A DNA stretch of 64,000 nucleotides from positions 1 to 64,000 of the forward strand of contig WTXD01000034.1 in NCBI GenBank assembly GCA_022496205.1. Direction: 5' to 3'. Origin of the DNA: Gloeopeniophorella convolvens (taxonomy: Eukaryota; Basidiomycota; Agaricomycetes; Russulales). Below the pieces are notes generated by a model that searched no databases, had not been told where the DNA came from, and was given only the letters and a program-made list of their open reading frames with translations. Positions within the stretch are counted from its first letter, which is position 1, and every line of letters starts with the position of its first letter. Below, piece after piece: positions 31,215 through 42,853 of this stretch. The position numbers were made by a program, and so were the translations under genes.

Positions 31215-34200
31215 TCCTGTTCCTGCTCCTGTTCTTGCCCCTGCCCCTGCCCCTGCTCGCGCTCGCGTTCTTGCTCTTGCTCTTGCTCCGGTTCTTGTTC
31301 TTGCTCTTGAATTTGCTCTTGAATCTGCCCTTGAGTCTGCCCTTGCTCTTGTACGTCTTCAAGTGCGTGTTCGTTTTCGTGTTCGTATGCGTGCTCGTGC
31401 TCGTGCTCGTACTCGTGTTCGTGCTCATGCTCGTGTTCTTGCTCGTGCTCCTGTGGTTCCCACTGTTGCTCGTGCTCAGAAACTTGCGCTAATAGAACAG
31501 GCTCTTCAGGCTCAGGTATGACGCCCGGCCCTACCGGGAACCGGTCAGGCTCAGAAGGAGGCGCCATGACCTCGTCAGTCTCTTGCAGCCAGTCCGTCGC
31601 AGAGCTGTGGTCAATCGGGTAGCTCATGTCGCGTGAGGCCTCGGTAAGCTGGTAATCCTCGGAGGCGGCCGATACGGTGCTAGGACCAGCGATGGGCACG
31701 GAGGCGTCTGCGGGGCCGTTCGCTTGAGCGTCTTCCGCTGCCTGTGCAACCACCGCAGTGGCATCCGCCTTCGAGGCTGCGACCCCATGTCACGAGCGTT
31801 AACTTGGCTGCACAGAATTGACATCTAAGAAACAACGTACCTTTCTGCCGCTTTTTTGTCGGCGGCGGCAGCGGCTGTCGCTCGACGGGCGTCCGCCCAT
31901 GGCGCCGCGCGCCCGGTTCGAGGATCCACCCCTGATCAAAGAACTTGAACGATGCCTGCGGGTTGACGTCGACGACGATCTGTGCGCCAGGCCCCGGTTG
32001 CGCCTGCACAGGCTTTGCGCGCTTGCGCTTGCCCAACACCGTCTCGTCCTGCTCTGCACCCGGGTCGACGTCCATCGCGTCGCTGTCCTCGGGCTTAGCC
32101 GCTTTGCGCGCGCGCGACGCCGCACGGAAACCGGGCGACGTGTCGAGTATCTCGGAGTCTGCTTCGGCTGCTACTGCTGCTGCGGCAGCGGCAGCTGCGG
32201 CGCGCTGCTCGGCGCGCTTTCGCATGAGCTCGGCTTTGCGTTCGCGCTTGCTCTTAGGGGGCGGGGGCGGTGTCGGCGGCGGTGGCGGTGTGGGTGGTGG
32301 CTTGGTCTGGGGGAGCTCGTACGCAAACAAAGATTGAAGTGGGTCTGCGTGGAGGACGATGTTGATCTCCTCTGCAATTTCTGGGGATGTGAGAAGGTCT
32401 ACCATCTCCAGCGGGGGCTCGAGATCGCCAATTGGTGGAACATTCGGATTGTCATCATCTATGGCACCGTTCAGATGTAAGGCAACCTCGGATAGCGCCG
32501 AGGTTCTCAAGTTGTCGAGATCTGCGAGATGGATCACTGAGTTTGCCTTGATACGCTGAGCCGCCTTGTAATACGGCGTCCCTGGCTTATTGTATTTCAT
32601 CGCGTTTTCGATGACAAGGTCAACGTCCGCCTGCCACCTTGGCGTCAATGCTATCCAGAAAATATTTCCAAGACAAATCACCTTGAATGCACTGACATCC
32701 CAGTACTCGTGTCGGTCAAGCTTCTCGTCGATGGCGCTCCACCACATTGGATGCTCAATCACGTCATAGTAGTCAGGCACCTGTGTTTTCGAGATCGGAT
32801 TCTTGAAGAACCCTTGACGATCAATTCTGCATTGGGAGGTTCTGCTCAGTTAAGAGCGTGAACACGCCACAAAGATGCACGAACGCGATGATGTTTTCGA
32901 ATGCTAGACGGAACCGTGCTTCGTGCGCGAAAATGATTTGATTGAGGACCTCTTGGATGATCTGGGCTTGCTTCAACTTTCGGCTCTCGCGCTTGCGGCT
33001 GAGCTCCGCCAGCGTTCGAACTTCAACAAGGTCTTTTCGTAGTCGCGTCATGAGCTGTGACACGTGCGTCAATGTATGAGATGGGAGCGGTAAAACAAGT
33101 CACAAACCTTGAGTTTCACTGCTTTCTCCTCGTCAGTCTGGATGCGGCCACCCGCTGACGCAGTCCAAGGCTCCAGGTGCAACCTCTTGAGAAGGGGTGC
33201 ACCTCTCCGCGCCTCACGCTTTAAGCTCCAGTACCTACACGTGAGTTCGACAAATTCACTGCGCTTCCGCATAACGACTTTGTTGATATATTGAAGGATG
33301 CGTGCCAGGATGAGCGCCGGGACTACTGGCGGACCAGGTTTGTACGTTTTGGCGTATGCGCGAGCCGACTTGCTCGATTTTGCATCGTCGTGTTCCATTT
33401 CTGCATCAGCCTTTAGAGCTTCTTCGCGCGCCTGGAGCTTATCACGCTACGCAGATTTCAGGGCACATATGCGAACCTCATTTATGAATGGACGAACCGG
33501 CATATGTCTCTCGCAGAAGCACTGAAGGGGAGGAGGCTCCAACCCAGAGGAAGCCTTCATGGGCATCAGGAACTTCTCCTTTCGCGCGCAAGTAACATGG
33601 TAGGCCAAGAAGCAGGAGCTCTTGCTACATTGTATACACGCGCCCTCTCTCACGTCGCAGACAGCGCATTTCTAAGGGGTCACGTTGGAAGGTGAAAGTT
33701 AGGAGGCGGAAAATGTGGCGTACCAGCTTCCAGCGCTGCTTCGAGATACGCTCGACTCCGGTGATAGGCTCCATGAAGACCTCGTTCGCGACTCGAGTTT
33801 CTGGGATCCAGATCGCACAGAGGAGATGAACCCACTCCCCATGAACAGTCTGCTTGAAGGCACCACCCTCATTGGGGCAGAGAAAGCAGGACTGAATCTG
33901 GATTAGCGGCGCTAGGGCCTCCTATATGAACGAAACGTACCACCGGGTTCTCTGGCGACACCGTACATTTTCGACATAGCCACTGTCCCTCAGGAATGTA
34001 AGGGACCCCATAGCAGTCTGGCGATCCCAGGTTCAGCTCACGGCAGTAACTCCGAGACGATCGTAGACGCGCCTTGGTGTACGGCGAGGTTACATCCATC
34101 GCAGAACACGATCGCATTGGTGTTTTCGCCCTCTGAGTCATCGCAAATCGCGCACGTTGAGTCCTCCGAGGGGAGCGCCATGTCGGGTTTCGGGATGTTC

Positions 34201-34750
34201 TTGGTCTGCAGGAGACGCGTTAGGGTCAAGGCAAGAAGCAAGAGGGAACCGCACACCAAGTCAAACCATTCCTTCTCCAATCTGTCCATCACGATCTCGA
34301 ATGTTTCGTATGTGATCTTATCCAGTTGCTCCTTCTTGCGTTCGGCGTTGAGCGCGTCGAGCCACTCCTGGTCTGAACGTTCGTCAATAGCGAGAACACC
34401 ATGATCCTCAGTTTACGCGCACCTTGTTCATCCATATCGTATTCCACCTGAACAGCGAGTTCACTCTCCAAGGGTTCTGTTGTGCGTGGGGTAAGTTTGG
34501 TAACGCATCTCCGTGACCCTCCGCGCACCGATGTATCGAATGTAGTGTTGCGGCCGCTCAAACAAGGAAAAGTCGTTATCTACAGTACAGTCAGCGCGTG
34601 GATCCGAGCGTAAGGGGTTCACTTACACCCATAAGAACGCTGCTGGTTGTCGTGCACGCCCTGGCGAGCAGTCGAGTTTTCATTGGTGACTTTGACGAAT
34701 GAGACTTTAGGAAGAGGTGCGGGGCCAGGCGACGTCACGCCGCGCGCCAT
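29768..34750 (-). CDS. NTO1: Nto1/BRPF-like scaffold of the NuA3 histone acetyltransferase: EPL1-like, PHD, extended PHD, bromodomain, PWWP
   Basis: Nineteen exons sum to 4008 nt (1335 residues): 34750-34627, 34579-34529, 34476-34423, 34372-34257, 34205-34073, 34017-33941, 33891-33724, 33671-33498, 33446-33108, 33054-32885, 32826-32682, 32630-31841, 31776-31042, 30991-30545, 30492-30478, 30414-30273, 30215-30169, 30104-30026, 29969-29768. The N-terminus has the Epl1-like block [24 protein letters not shown] finger ([20 protein letters not shown]) is followed by the extended PHD ([11 protein letters not shown] in form, here [12 protein letters not shown]; then [14 protein letters not shown]). 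Next come the BRPF block [20 protein letters not shown], a bromodomain ([28 protein letters not shown]) and a PWWP domain ([14 protein letters not shown]). The family links the acetyltransferase to methylated histone H3 in the nucleus. Oddities are a GC-AG intron (34018-34072), a 15-nt microexon and long Glu-Gln/Glu-His repeats. Confidence 0.93.
31100..31460 (-). repeat. Glu-Gln and Glu-His coding repeats inside the Nto1-like gene
   Basis: Hexanucleotide repeats of the CTGCTC/GTGCTC type on the plus strand encode long alternating EH and EQ runs, interrupted by GQ and ER variants. They lie in the exon 31776-31042, between the bromodomain and PWWP domain. Such tracts expand and contract easily and are probably disordered linker. 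Confidence 0.85.
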
Positions 34751-35247
34751 GTGTTTCAACGAGTCTTCGAAGTGGGACCCGGTGATGAGTAGGGAGTTGA
34801 CGAGGGGACGGCCTCACGGCCACAGGACAGTGTCCGACGGAGACTTCGGCAGCCAAATCTCGCTGACACACGCGTGGGAACAACATACCATACACGCAAC
34901 GGTTTCCCCTGCTGCTTGGCTCAAATGTCGGACTGCGGGCTGCTTTCGTTCCCGACGAGTCATCACCACCATTGCTCGTACCAACCAAGTACGATTTCAC
35001 GAGCTGCCGCTTTCTCTTTACGTCGATCTCAATCTTGGCCCGGCTTCACATGGAGTTCTGGTATATCCCTCAATGCGTGGGCTCCACTCTCTGGCAGTAG
35101 AACAATCAATCACTTTGCTTTCATTATCGACGCCTTCAAAGTTCACACCCCGCAGTATGTAAGACACAAACGCACGAAGACTTCGGAATACAATTCTGGT
35201 CGCCAATTTGAAACGTTTATCTCTCGTTCTATTCCGCCTATGGGCTC
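34751..35247. other. Intergenic between Nto1-like gene and reductase 1
   Basis: It holds the Nto1-like upstream region and the reductase 3' side. No other gene seen. Confidence 0.4.
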
Positions 35248-36450
35248 CTACGCCTCAAACCCTGGATACCCGCGTGCTTTGAAATCCTTGATGGACTCAT
35301 CCACCATATCCTTCAAAGGGATTTCTGGCTTCAGCCCGAGTATATCTGCTGCCTTGGTCGTTTTGTAGTTGTAAAGGATAGGGATCCCCTTGGTCGAGTC
35401 TGGCTCCCCGCGTGGCACATTCTGGACTCCGAGCTGGGCAGCCGCATCCACTGAAGCGCGCGTCAGGTTCGGATAATGTCACACGGACTACGATTACTAC
35501 TCACGGATATCCTGATAGAAGAAGGCACCCGAGTTGACGATAAAGCGTTCATCACCGGCAGCCGGCGTATTTATAGCGCGCACATGCGCCTCTGCGACCA
35601 CCTTGACATGGGCCCAAGATGCTTGGTCTTTCAAGCCGGAGTCCTTGCGTGCACCCGTGAGCGTGTCATAAACCAGACGCTGAGAAGTGTTGATGTCATC
35701 AACCCCCGGTGCAGGGGTAAGGGATGGCTACGAAGAGATTCGGTCAATCCATTTTGATTTCCAAGGTGAAGTTCTCTTACCCCAAAGATGTATGGCGGGT
35801 TGATCGTGACAAGGTCCCAAGATATCTCCGACTTGTGGGCTGCTACGAAGTCCCATGCGGCGCGCTCTGCGAGCGTCTTCGATGCACCGTAGATGTGGAA
35901 CGCCCCTGCGTCCTTACCATGTGCCTTGACACGTTCTACAGCGTCGTCGTTCCAGTCGTTCTCCGAGAAGGTATGGGGCTTCGAGTCGGTGATGACTGTC
36001 CAGACGGCGACGACAGAAGACGTGATGACGATACGCTTGACGGTAGAGCCGTGCCTCAAAGCGGAGTTGAGAATTCCGGTTGTCCCCTTCACAGCGGGCG
36101 TAATGAGCTCTGCTCGCCACCTCAGCACACGCTCCGACACGGTGACTTAGAAGCATACCTTCGGGTTCGGTGACGTTGAAATGGAACGGCGATGCGGTAT
36201 GCGCTATGGCATCCACGCCCTTGACGGCCTCGTCAAAGGCGCCGTCCTTGGTTATGTCTTCGACAACCACCAGCTCGAAGCGGTCGCCGTACTTCGCGAA
36301 CGTATCCTTGAGGAATGCGCTCTTCGTCGCAGAGCGCACGGTGCCGCGCACGGAGTATCCAGCTTCGAGGTACTTCTGGGCGACCCAGACGGCGACGTAG
36401 CCATTTGTGCCGGAGACGAGGACTTTGGCAGGAGCGGGAACAGCGACCAT
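35248..36450 (-). CDS. NAD(P)-dependent extended SDR reductase 1 (dihydroflavonol reductase / cinnamoyl-CoA reductase type)
   Basis: Four exons (36450-36159, 36109-35781, 35727-35505, 35450-35248) give 348 residues. The N-terminus MVAVPAPAKVLVSGTNGYVA carries the dinucleotide-binding glycine motif, here TNGYVA, followed by YSVRGTVRSATKS, typical of NADP-preferring members. HTASPFHFNV and VKRIVITSSVVAVW are conserved core strands. The catalytic Tyr-x3-Lys is in FHIYGASKTLAERAAWDF. The C-terminal part has QDILDAAAQLGVQNVP and LKDMVDESIKDFKARGYPGF. The family reduces aldehydes, ketones or CoA esters in secondary metabolism or detoxification; the substrate cannot be read from sequence. It is the most distant intact member of the local family and has no break. 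Confidence 0.88.
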
Positions 36451-36528
36451 TGTACTAGTGATAGCAAGGTAAGAGGGATGTAGGAATGAGGGTGTTGACG
36501 ATGCCAGTTATGCTGGATGCCATCCAGC

Positions 36529-36535
36529 TTTTATA
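36529..36535 (-). promoter_or_regulatory. TATA box upstream of reductase 1
   Basis: TATAAAA on the minus strand, 79 bp before the ATG. The two paralogues have a TATA box at nearly the same distance. Confidence 0.6.
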
Positions 36536-37982
36536 TTCCAAAGACAACGCCGCGCGATGACGTGGGTACCCTCGGGGATGCCATTGACTCCGTGCTCTGC
36601 GAGGGCAAAGGCCCACCCCTTTGCGGCCTACGAACGACGCCCAGATGACAAAGGACTCATATCAGCTGTCATCGGGCGCGCCGATACCCACCTCGTTCCA
36701 GGGATGTTTGTAACTGGTAGAAGCTGAAGGATGCCAGATCTGGCGGTATGATGCGAAGCATCCTAACTTTCGTAAGGTGGGTACTTTGGTTGAGCCTTCA
36801 CCCGGATACTGGCCGAGCGGCCCCTGAATCCTATTTCGTTTTCCCTTCCGAAGGTGAGATAGGAGGATGAAGCTCATGTTTGCGCATAGCATCCTTTGCA
36901 CTTATGCGTTTGGTACAGAGCGATTATGGGCAAGGGCGGAAAGCGCAACTGGAGCTCTCCAGCCGAGGACTGGAGACTTGAAGAGCTTCGTGGAATGCAA
37001 GAAGCGCTGCCTGACTAGGCGCCAGAAAGAAGTCTCCGTAATATGCTCCATTGGATTGGTAAGGTGCTTCCCCGCGTCCACATCGGTGCGGGGTCCCCGG
37101 GGTTACGGTTGCATAGGTATTGGCCTCGGTCGGTGATATCTTCGTGAGCAGCATTTCTCTACACCAGTTTCGACCTCAAGGAAAGTGTCCATCCAGTCTA
37201 CAATGCGAAAAACCAAGCGTGCGATGTGAATGGTAGGATCGAATTCCATGAACATGGTCCTAGTATTCCAAGCCATCTCCGAACCGTTGAGCCCGCAGGA
37301 TGCCGAGGTCCTAGCGACCTAGTCAAGTACGAGTCAATACACGGATTGAATGGTCTCAGGAGTCGGGTGTCTAGGATAGGTTCCCAGAGCAGGCCGTCCT
37401 TGCCCGCATGTCTTCTCACATGCGGCACCAGCTGGTCAGGTGAAGCTCATATGTCGACGTCAGAAGGTTGGTACGATTGGTGTGCAGTGCCAAAGAGAGC
37501 GGACAAAAAACACCGCATAACTTCGTTTTGGGCACATGATTTTCACGGCCGTTATCGTTACAGGCGAAGGCGCCTTCAGATACGGTGGAATATTAGTGTC
37601 AATCCACAGCTCCGATCAGGATTTTTTTTCCGGTACCCTCGAGCCGAAAGAGCGCAGAGAGTCTCAACTTTCCCCCCTTTCCCCCCTCCCCCCTCACACT
37701 TAAAAATGGTAAGGCCAAGGGGATTCGCCACCTCGAGGACCGTATCAAACGGCAGCCGAGGCCACTGCAAGGGTGGAAATTATTTGAGCCCCGCGACAGC
37801 GAGCGGGACTGCGAGGCAGCGGTGGTAGTCGCTGTGGCGTTTTCATCGCAACCTGGCGGTGATATCTGTCATATAGTCATCGAGAGGCAGTTATTCATAC
37901 GTATTCGAATACAACACGGGAGTGAGTTCACTACTGAGCACTCTGCACCAGTCAACCTCAACTGCCACAACCGGTAACGAAT
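36536..37982. other. Intergenic; left edge of duplicated block A from about 37020
   Basis: No gene. From about 37020 the sequence resembles 44790 onward, sharing CCAGAAAGAAGTCT and GGTTGCATAGGTAT-like words in order. The stretch 37630-37700 has pyrimidine-rich TTTTTTTTCC and CCCCCTTTCCCCCC runs. Confidence 0.45.
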
Positions 37983-39200
37983 CTACACGGCGAGACCAGG
38001 GTAACCGCGAGCCTGGAAGTCCTTCACCGACGCCGTCACCATGTCCTTCAGAGTGGCCATCTGCGTCATCCCGAGAAGCCTCTCTGCCTTCGTTGTGTCG
38101 AGGATGAACCCGAGGGGGACGTCCTTCTGGCAGCCTGGCTCTCCGCGAGACACATCTGTGATGCCAAGTTCCGCCGCAGCGTCCACTGGCGTATAACGTC
38201 AGTAAAAGCCTGGGGGGGCGCAGGAAAAAGCAGCATGGTCTTACAGATATCTTGGAAGTAAAATGACCCCTTGCGGGTGATGATACGCTCCCCACCGGCG
38301 GCGGGGGTATACGTGGCACGGACGTGGGCCTCTGCACAGTCAGTTACCTCAACCCAGCTTCCATGCTCGACGAGTTGAGGGCCAGTCTTTGCGCCAAATA
38401 GCGTGTCGTAGACCTGCCGCTGGGAGGCGTTGATGTCGTCGACATTGGGCGCGGGGCCAAGAGAAGGCTGATACGGGGGCAGAAAGGGGGGATAAGAAAT
38501 TGCGCCATGCTGAGTCAATGGAAGAACTCACCCCAAAGATCCATGCCGGATTAATGACACAAAGGTCCCATGCGATTTCTGACTGATGGGCAGAGACGAA
38601 GTCCCACGCCGCCCGCTCCGCTAGGGCCTTGGAAGCGAGGTAGAACGCTGGGGGGCCTGCCGCTTTCCCTTTCACCCTGACCTCCTCGATAGCAGGATCG
38701 TTCCAATCTTCCTCCGTGTACGTCTGAGTAGTCTTGCTAGTGGTGCTCTTGAAGATGGCGGCTACCGACGAAGTGATGACAACCCGCTTGACAGTAGACC
38801 CATGCTTGAGAGCGGATTTCAGGATCGACGTAGTGCCCTTCACCGCGGGGGCGATCAGCTCTGGGGAAAACGTGAGCTCATATCGGCTGGGGAGTCAAAC
38901 ATGCTTACCCTCGGGCTCGGTCACATTGTAGTGGAACGGCGAAGCCGTATGTGCGATCGCACTGACGCCTTTGACAGCCTCGTCAAAAGCACCCTCCTTC
39001 GTGATATCCTCTACAGCCACGAGCTCGAAGCGGTCACCATACTCGGCGAAGATGTCCTTGAGGAAGGCGCTCTTGGTCACGGAGCGGACAGTCCCTCGGA
39101 CAGCGTATCCTTCCTCGAGGTATTTCTTGACGACCCAGGCGGCGAGGTAGCCATTGGCACCGGTGACGAGGACCTTGGCGGGAGCTGCGACGGCGACCAT
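37983..39200 (-). CDS. NAD(P)-dependent extended SDR reductase 2
   Basis: Four exons (39200-38909, 38860-38532, 38467-38245, 38185-37983) give 348 residues. Exon lengths are identical to those of reductases 1 and 3 (292, 329, 223, 203 nt). The motif TGANGYLAAWVVKKYLEEG binds the dinucleotide, and AFYLASKALAERAAWDF holds the catalytic Tyr and Lys. SWVEVTDCAEAHVRATYTPA and RGEPGCQKDVPLGFILDTTK are shared with reductase 3. It lies in duplicated block A and is intact. It is clearly a sister of reductase 3, with reductase 1 more distant. Confidence 0.88.
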
Positions 39201-39288
39201 GTTGGACGGACGATTGGCAGTGGTGTTGATGTCGGACAGAAGGGATATGGAATGTGATGCAGAAGGTCAAGTCCACAGCAGACAATCA

Positions 39289-39295
39289 ATTTATA
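39289..39295 (-). promoter_or_regulatory. TATA box upstream of reductase 2
   Basis: TATAAAT on the minus strand, 89 bp before the ATG. It occupies the same place as TATAAAA before reductase 3. Confidence 0.6.
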
Positions 39296-41595
39296 CAGCA
39301 GCTCGAGTGTCGAATACCAGAGCCTTCGGACTATTCATGAAGCCATTGGAGTCCTCGTAGTGGGTACGCTTCACTTAGATCTATCATCGTAGACATCCAC
39401 TTGAAGATATGATCGAGATATGATTCACAATGGGCTTGCCAGCACAGAGGCCGCCACGTGTTAGGTGAGATGTGGGTCCACCTGACAAATCTGCGGCGGC
39501 TGCCAGTGACTAACTTTGGTCCAGAGCGACTGTCTTCCGCGATCGGCATAAGGTCGGCAACGGAGACTAACCTCGGTCTAACCCACACACCACCGACGAT
39601 GCTATCAGTAAGACCTGCCATTTTTCCATGACCATGCACGAGGGCTTTTGAAAGGGCTTTGCCAACGATAGCTTCGATAACGCAGTGGGTAGCCCTAGAT
39701 TCGGATACTGTAAGCTCTGGAGGGAGAAGGGCTCATAACAGGCAGGCATTGTTATTCACCCACTCATCGAACGAAGGCCATCTGAAACACATACATATAC
39801 AGCACATGCAACCCACAACGATCCATGCATTGGCTGAGTTATCGAAACATCTTGGGACCGACCTCTCCACAATCATGCTCTGAACAATCGATGGTTAGCC
39901 TGTGCGTACCGGTAGTCGCAGCCTAGCAGTACCGACGCAGAAGATAGGAGCACCAGCAAGGCACCGATCGAAGTTCAGGACATCGAGCCGAAATTCAGTC
40001 TGTTCGGGACAAGGATGCGGCCACTGTATCGCGAGGGTGGGCTCGAGCTCAAAGACCTGAACTATAAGAGTCGGAATCCCGCGCGTTCAATTCAATCTAA
40101 GGTGAGATAACCTACGTACAGAACTCTGTGGGCCTCCACCGCATCCTGTGGACAAGTTCTCGAGGGAATCCGTTGGTAGACACTCGCTGATTCGCTTGAG
40201 GTTACAGCATGCCGCGATCACTCCAAAGCAGCGGTAGAGCGGTGACCGGACCTCATATGGCTTCAGGGAAGAGCAAGGACTCCATACGGCGCAGCTGATG
40301 ACTCGTATCTATCCACGCAGAACAGAACAGCGTGACGCGTCGTTCAAGATGCAGATACCATGCTACTGTAAGTATGTTCTGTGGGGGCGGTACTTTCGCT
40401 CTTCGTTTAGCGTGTGCGTTAAGTCACCGCGGCCATCGTGCAAATATGTATGTAAGTGATAACGAGCGCGAGGCAAACACGGGGTCGTGACTTCATGCAC
40501 CAATCGTTGGAGGATGACATGATGTCGAATGAACTGTCGGTAAATCCCATTTATTCGAGCACACTTCGCCTCTGCACCAATCCGAAGCTCAGCGTAAAAT
40601 TCACTAGGAACCATGTTCAGGAGAACAAAAGAGTTGTACAACATCCGTCGAGGATGGGGACGCAACGACCCGACATACGTCGGAGACAGGCGGTGCTGGC
40701 GGGAGCCAATAATACTGCCAAGTAGTCGTGGGAAGGATACTATGCTTAACCGGATATGCACACAAATGTGCATATCCCCGTCCTCTTGAGTTTATCCCTC
40801 ATGGAATCCCTTGAAATTTCGTATATGTTTCTATGATATGTTTTCTATGTACCTACAGAGTCTGAATTTTTTTTGTTGCGATCTGAGTGTGCCAGGACGA
40901 AGCCGAAGTCGAGGCAAAAGTGCCCGCAAGAGGTGCGCTTGTCACGGATTGTCACGCTTGCCGGGATCATAGATCCAATCTTATCATGGACCAGAACCCA
41001 CTGATGCACATTCGCGCAACGCGTCGTTCACGCGCTCCGGCGGCGGAGCTTAAATCTGCTCTGTCACGCTCAGAGCCCCTCCGGAGGAAAGCCTCTCGCA
41101 CATAGTATTCTGCCCATGTAAATGATAAAAAAGCGCGAATATAGTATATATGTATCAGTGTGTTATGTATACCAAGTTTCGTGGCCCGTAAGCTATTGGT
41201 TCTTCTGTTCCTGGAGGATTGATGGCCGTGCACATCGGTGTCCCGGAATCACGATTTTCTGCAGCACCATCCAGTCGCTCAATCAACTCCAAACTTGACA
41301 ATAATGTAGAATATCAACATATTCATTATATAAAAGAGTGAAGAGATTATATGTAGTCATTGTTGTGCGCGAGGCCGATCTTTCCGAAATGTGCATATCC
41401 GGTCGTGTGCATATCCCGGTTAAGCATAGTATTCCATCTTGGCGAGCAGCAGCGGCGCCGGCCCCGATACTTAGGCTCCGATGGCCGACAAAGCAGTTTG
41501 TTGATTACGTACACCGCGGGAACGTTCAAAACAGCTGTCTTCAAGCCCACTTCGCGCGCGCGGTCATAGACAAACATCACAACGCACCGTGCACC
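39296..41595. other. Non-coding flank within duplicated block A
   Basis: No gene. Up to about 40450 it is similar to the flank of reductase 3 (46550-47530). The stretch 40800-41560 is more AT-rich and has no recognisable content. Confidence 0.45.
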
Positions 41596-41706
41596 CTATA
41601 AGGCACCAAATCCAGGATACCCGTGCGCCGCGAAATCGCACAGACTTCTCCACCATATCTCGCAACGACGCCGCCTGCTCCAAGCCAAGGAGCGTTGTCC
41701 CTCCTG
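41596..41706 (-). pseudogene. 3' fragment of an SDR reductase
   Basis: On the minus strand it encodes LGLEQAASLRDMVEKSVR and then, after a small frame-breaking deletion, a match to FAARGYPGF and a stop. It corresponds to the last 35 or so codons of the reductase 4 pseudogene at 48050. The rest of the gene is absent, and a GNAT gene starts about 50 bp away on the other strand. Confidence 0.65.
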
Positions 41707-41752
41707 GCCTAATCACCCAACCGTTCGTGAGCACCGCCCCCGCTCTTTCCAT

Positions 41753-42853
41753 ATGAACAGCGCCCCGCCCTGTCCACAAGTTGCGCTCGGAACGGCACAA
41801 CCTGAAATCCTTGTCCGCCGCCTCGACAGCCCGACCCGTACGCCGCTACTACCTCCCACAGCCCCGCACCGAACGCCAAGCCCCGCACGCAGTTGAGCAG
41901 ATCGACAAAATCGTCGCCGTAGCGGTGAGCGCCTATGCGGGAGGTGTGCCCCATCGTGACTCTGTCTCCCCTATCTGCACCCAACGGCACGCGTTCTCCA
42001 GATATCGCAGAGCAAGTCCTCACGGGCGGCAACCCTGCGCTCGCGGACCTCCTTTGGCGCGGCATAGTTCGCGCCGGCGCGCTCAGCGGCTCCATCTACG
42101 TGGCCGCGCCGGCGGGCGACACCGACCCCCACGCGATCCGCGCATTCGCGGTATGGTTCCCGCCCGGACAACTCCGGTACTCCACGTGCGTTGAGCGCTT
42201 ATTTCGTCCGCGTTGTAATGCAGCCCGGGGCTGAGTGACGAGGCGCGGGTAGGCCAGAGCAGCGCGCGCTGGGCTTTACGGACTTGATCGATCAGTTCGA
42301 CCCCAAGTTCCGCACATGGTTCTTCGACGAGGTGCGCCGCACCGCGCTGCCCACCTCCTAGGCCTAACTGGGGCTTAACCTGCACTCTCCGCGCCAGTTC
42401 TCCGCGGAGCTGCGCGCGCTCAAAACGCGCGTCTTCGGCCCCGAGGTGCGTAGCGTCTTGCCCGCCTGTACGCAGAACTCCGAGCGCTGAGCGCCACGCG
42501 CACAGATGGAGCGCGGGGCGATGTACGCGAACCTGATCGCGACGGATCCGGCCTACCAGCACCGCGGGCTCGCGTCCGCGCTCATCCGGCACGTGCTCGC
42601 TGAGGCCGCGCAGACGGGAACCATCGTCGCGCTTAGCACGCAGGGCGAGAAGAACGTGCGTATGCGCCTCGTGCTGGCCGTTGCTGAACATGAATCCTGA
42701 TACGGGTGCGCGCTGCAGGCGGTGTTCTACCGCCGCCTCGGGTTTGTCGAGCAGGGCCGCCTGGACAAAGAGACGCCGTGGGGCCTGTTCGCAGGCATCG
42801 TTTTCATCCACGAGTCCAGTCTCCCAATGAGGGAAAAGGAGATCGTGGCCTGA
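41753..42853 (+). CDS. GNAT family N-acetyltransferase, probably with frameshifts
   Basis: Transfers acetyl from acetyl-CoA to an amine; the substrate is unknown. Likely exons are 41753-41943, 42011-42185, 42224-42331, 42398-42445, 42506-42655 and 42719-42853. The N-terminal part contains VEQIDKIVAVAVSAYAG, spliced to EQVLTGGNPALADLLWRGIV and GALSGSIYVAAP. The core shows ATDPAYQHRGLASALIRHVL, the acetyl-CoA pyrophosphate-binding loop (QHRGLA, Q/R-x-x-G-x-A type). After the last intron, AVFYRRLGFVEQGRLDKETP is the usual final strand and helix. The frame is broken once near 42255, where a single missing base separates GLSDEARVG from EQRALGFTDLIDQFD. The first exon is also out of frame with its continuation. 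One inferred intron (42186-42223) is only 38 nt. It may be a decaying gene or carry sequence errors. Confidence 0.65.

Larger units (their letters stand above)
37020..41706. repeat. Segmental duplication, copy A
   Basis: The block contains reductase 2, about 2.4 kb of upstream flank and a 3' fragment of a second reductase. Order and wording match copy B (44790-48170) across coding and non-coding parts. Matching pairs are 37021/44792, 37983/45180, 39330/46550, 40090/47135 and 41600/48055. The flanks are diverged (many substitutions and indels), so the duplication is not recent, whereas the coding parts are closer. Confidence 0.75.
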
